Below are positions 63,385-64,000 of a stretch of 64,000 nt of DNA, piece by piece. The stretch comes from Rhodopseudomonas palustris (lineage in GTDB: Bacteria; Pseudomonadota; Alphaproteobacteria; Rhizobiales; Xanthobacteraceae). The DNA lies in contig NZ_QKQS01000023.1 in the NCBI RefSeq assembly GCF_003226555.1, positions 873,263-937,262 on the forward strand, in the 5' to 3' direction. The notes under the pieces were generated by a model that worked only from the letters and a program-made list of their open reading frames with translations, searched no databases and was not told the DNA's origin. Each line of letters opens with the position of its first letter. Within the stretch, counting starts at the first letter, position 1. Position numbers and translations under genes: made by a program.

Positions 63385-64000
63385 ATGGCCCCCCGCGCCA
63401 ACTGGAAGGGCTTTCTGAGATTGTCGCTGGTGACCTGCCCGGTGGCGCTCTACCCGGCCACCTCGGATTCCGAGAAGATCAGCTTCAACCAGATCAACCG
63501 GGCCACCGGCCATCGGATCAAATACCTCAAGGTCGACGCCGAAACCGGCGACGAGGTCTCATCCGACGAGATCATGAAGGGCTACAAGGTCGACACCGAC
63601 AGCTACATCGAGATCACCAAGGACGAGCTGGACAACATCGCGCTGGAATCCACCCGCACGATCGAGATCGATCAGTTCGTGCCGCGCTCAGAGATCGACG
63701 ATCTGTATCTGGTGCGGCCGTACTATGTGGTGCCGGACGGCAAGGTCGGCCACGATGCCTATGCGGTGATCCGCGAAACCATCCGCAGCATGGACAAGGT
63801 GGCGCTGGCGCGGGTGGTGCTGACCAATCGCGAGCATGTCATCGCGTTGGAGGCCCGCGACAAAGGTCTGGTCGGCATGCTGCTGCGCTATCCCTACGAG
63901 GTGCGCGACGTCGGCGACTATTTCGACGACATCCAGGACGTCAACATCACCAAGGACATGCTCGATCTCGCCAAGCATATCGTCGAGCAGAAGTCCGGCC
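63385..64000 (+). CDS. ku: Ku protein of bacterial NHEJ (3' end outside window)
   Basis: Binds DNA ends and recruits LigD in bacterial non-homologous end joining. The 205 residues visible begin MAPRANWKGFLRLSLVTCPV. They go on with TSDSEKISFNQINRATGHR, ETGDEVSSDEIMKGYKVD and the typical VALARVVLTNREHVIALE block, leading to DMLDLAKHIVEQKSG at the window edge. Bacterial Ku is about 260-300 residues, so roughly two thirds is present. Start at the ATG at 63385, which opens at the conserved N terminus. ligD is not visible and may be downstream. Confidence 0.95.
   Translation, partial: MAPRANWKGFLRLSLVTCPVALYPATSDSEKISFNQINRATGHRIKYLKVDAETGDEVSSDEIMKGYKVDTDSYIEITKDELDNIALESTRTIEIDQFVPRSEIDDLYLVRPYYVVPDGKVGHDAYAVIRETIRSMDKVALARVVLTNREHVIALEARDKGLVGMLLRYPYEVRDVGDYFDDIQDVNITKDMLDLAKHIVEQKSG

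Overview
The window is high-GC DNA from an alphaproteobacterium of the Bradyrhizobium/Rhodopseudomonas group (Nitrobacteraceae), most like Rhodopseudomonas palustris. The support is the gene order (dnaK-dnaJ; rluD-rpoH; pckA divergent from chvI-chvG-hprK-EIIA-ptsH), an AceK, a BchO-type hydrolase that points to bacteriochlorophyll metabolism, and several families of long palindromic intergenic repeats of a kind common in this group. The species call comes from recognising families and gene order, not from a database search.

Layout. 1-12.3 kb: dnaK (3' end) and dnaJ, a PmtA-like phospholipid methyltransferase, an FMN reductase, pyrF, a DUF1330 protein, dapB, gpmI, an Ada-like repair protein, a DUF2244 membrane protein, nth, an exported S10-type peptidase and a bchO-like hydrolase. 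12.6-15.4 kb: a tiny ORF, an EI24/CysZ-like membrane protein and aceK. 15.8-18.25 kb: a compact three-gene insert (m5C methyltransferase, Vsr endonuclease, unknown protein that is probably the cognate restriction enzyme) fitted between aceK and lepA. 18.3-28.5 kb: lepA, a GT39-like transferase, the regulatory PTS cluster with ChvG/ChvI, a HugZ-like protein and pckA. 28.6-36.9 kb: an exported 2H-phosphoesterase-like protein, a class A beta-lactamase, an EEP-family protein with a histone-like tail, a TSUP transporter divergent from a persulfide-dioxygenase-like hydrolase, rpoH and rluD.

37.1-42.4 kb is a small integrative element in the 3' end of tRNA-Glu(CTC). It is bounded by a perfect 17-bp direct repeat (37189-37205 and 42374-42390). 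It carries a tyrosine integrase, a GIY-YIG-type nuclease with homing-endonuclease-associated repeats, a Pin-type serine recombinase next to inverted repeats, and two unrecognised cargo genes. One cargo protein ends in the same acidic peptide as the C-terminal tip of bacterial SSB (DDDIPF). Just outside the right attachment site is a PIN-domain toxin-antitoxin pair with three tandem 9-bp repeats in its promoter region. This 37-44 kb block is the most likely place for an undescribed system.

43.9-64 kb returns to ordinary chromosome: a PAS-GGDEF-EAL protein, methionine gamma-lyase with a divergent Lrp regulator, a methyltransferase, thioredoxin 2, an alcohol dehydrogenase, ChaB, Pcm, a two-domain universal stress protein, a GH4 glycosidase, a PfkB kinase, a YdeP-type molybdoenzyme, glgC-glgA, an enoyl-CoA hydratase, RadC, a small unknown protein and the start of Ku (cut by the window end). 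No rRNA genes, CRISPR arrays or recognisable insertion sequences were seen.
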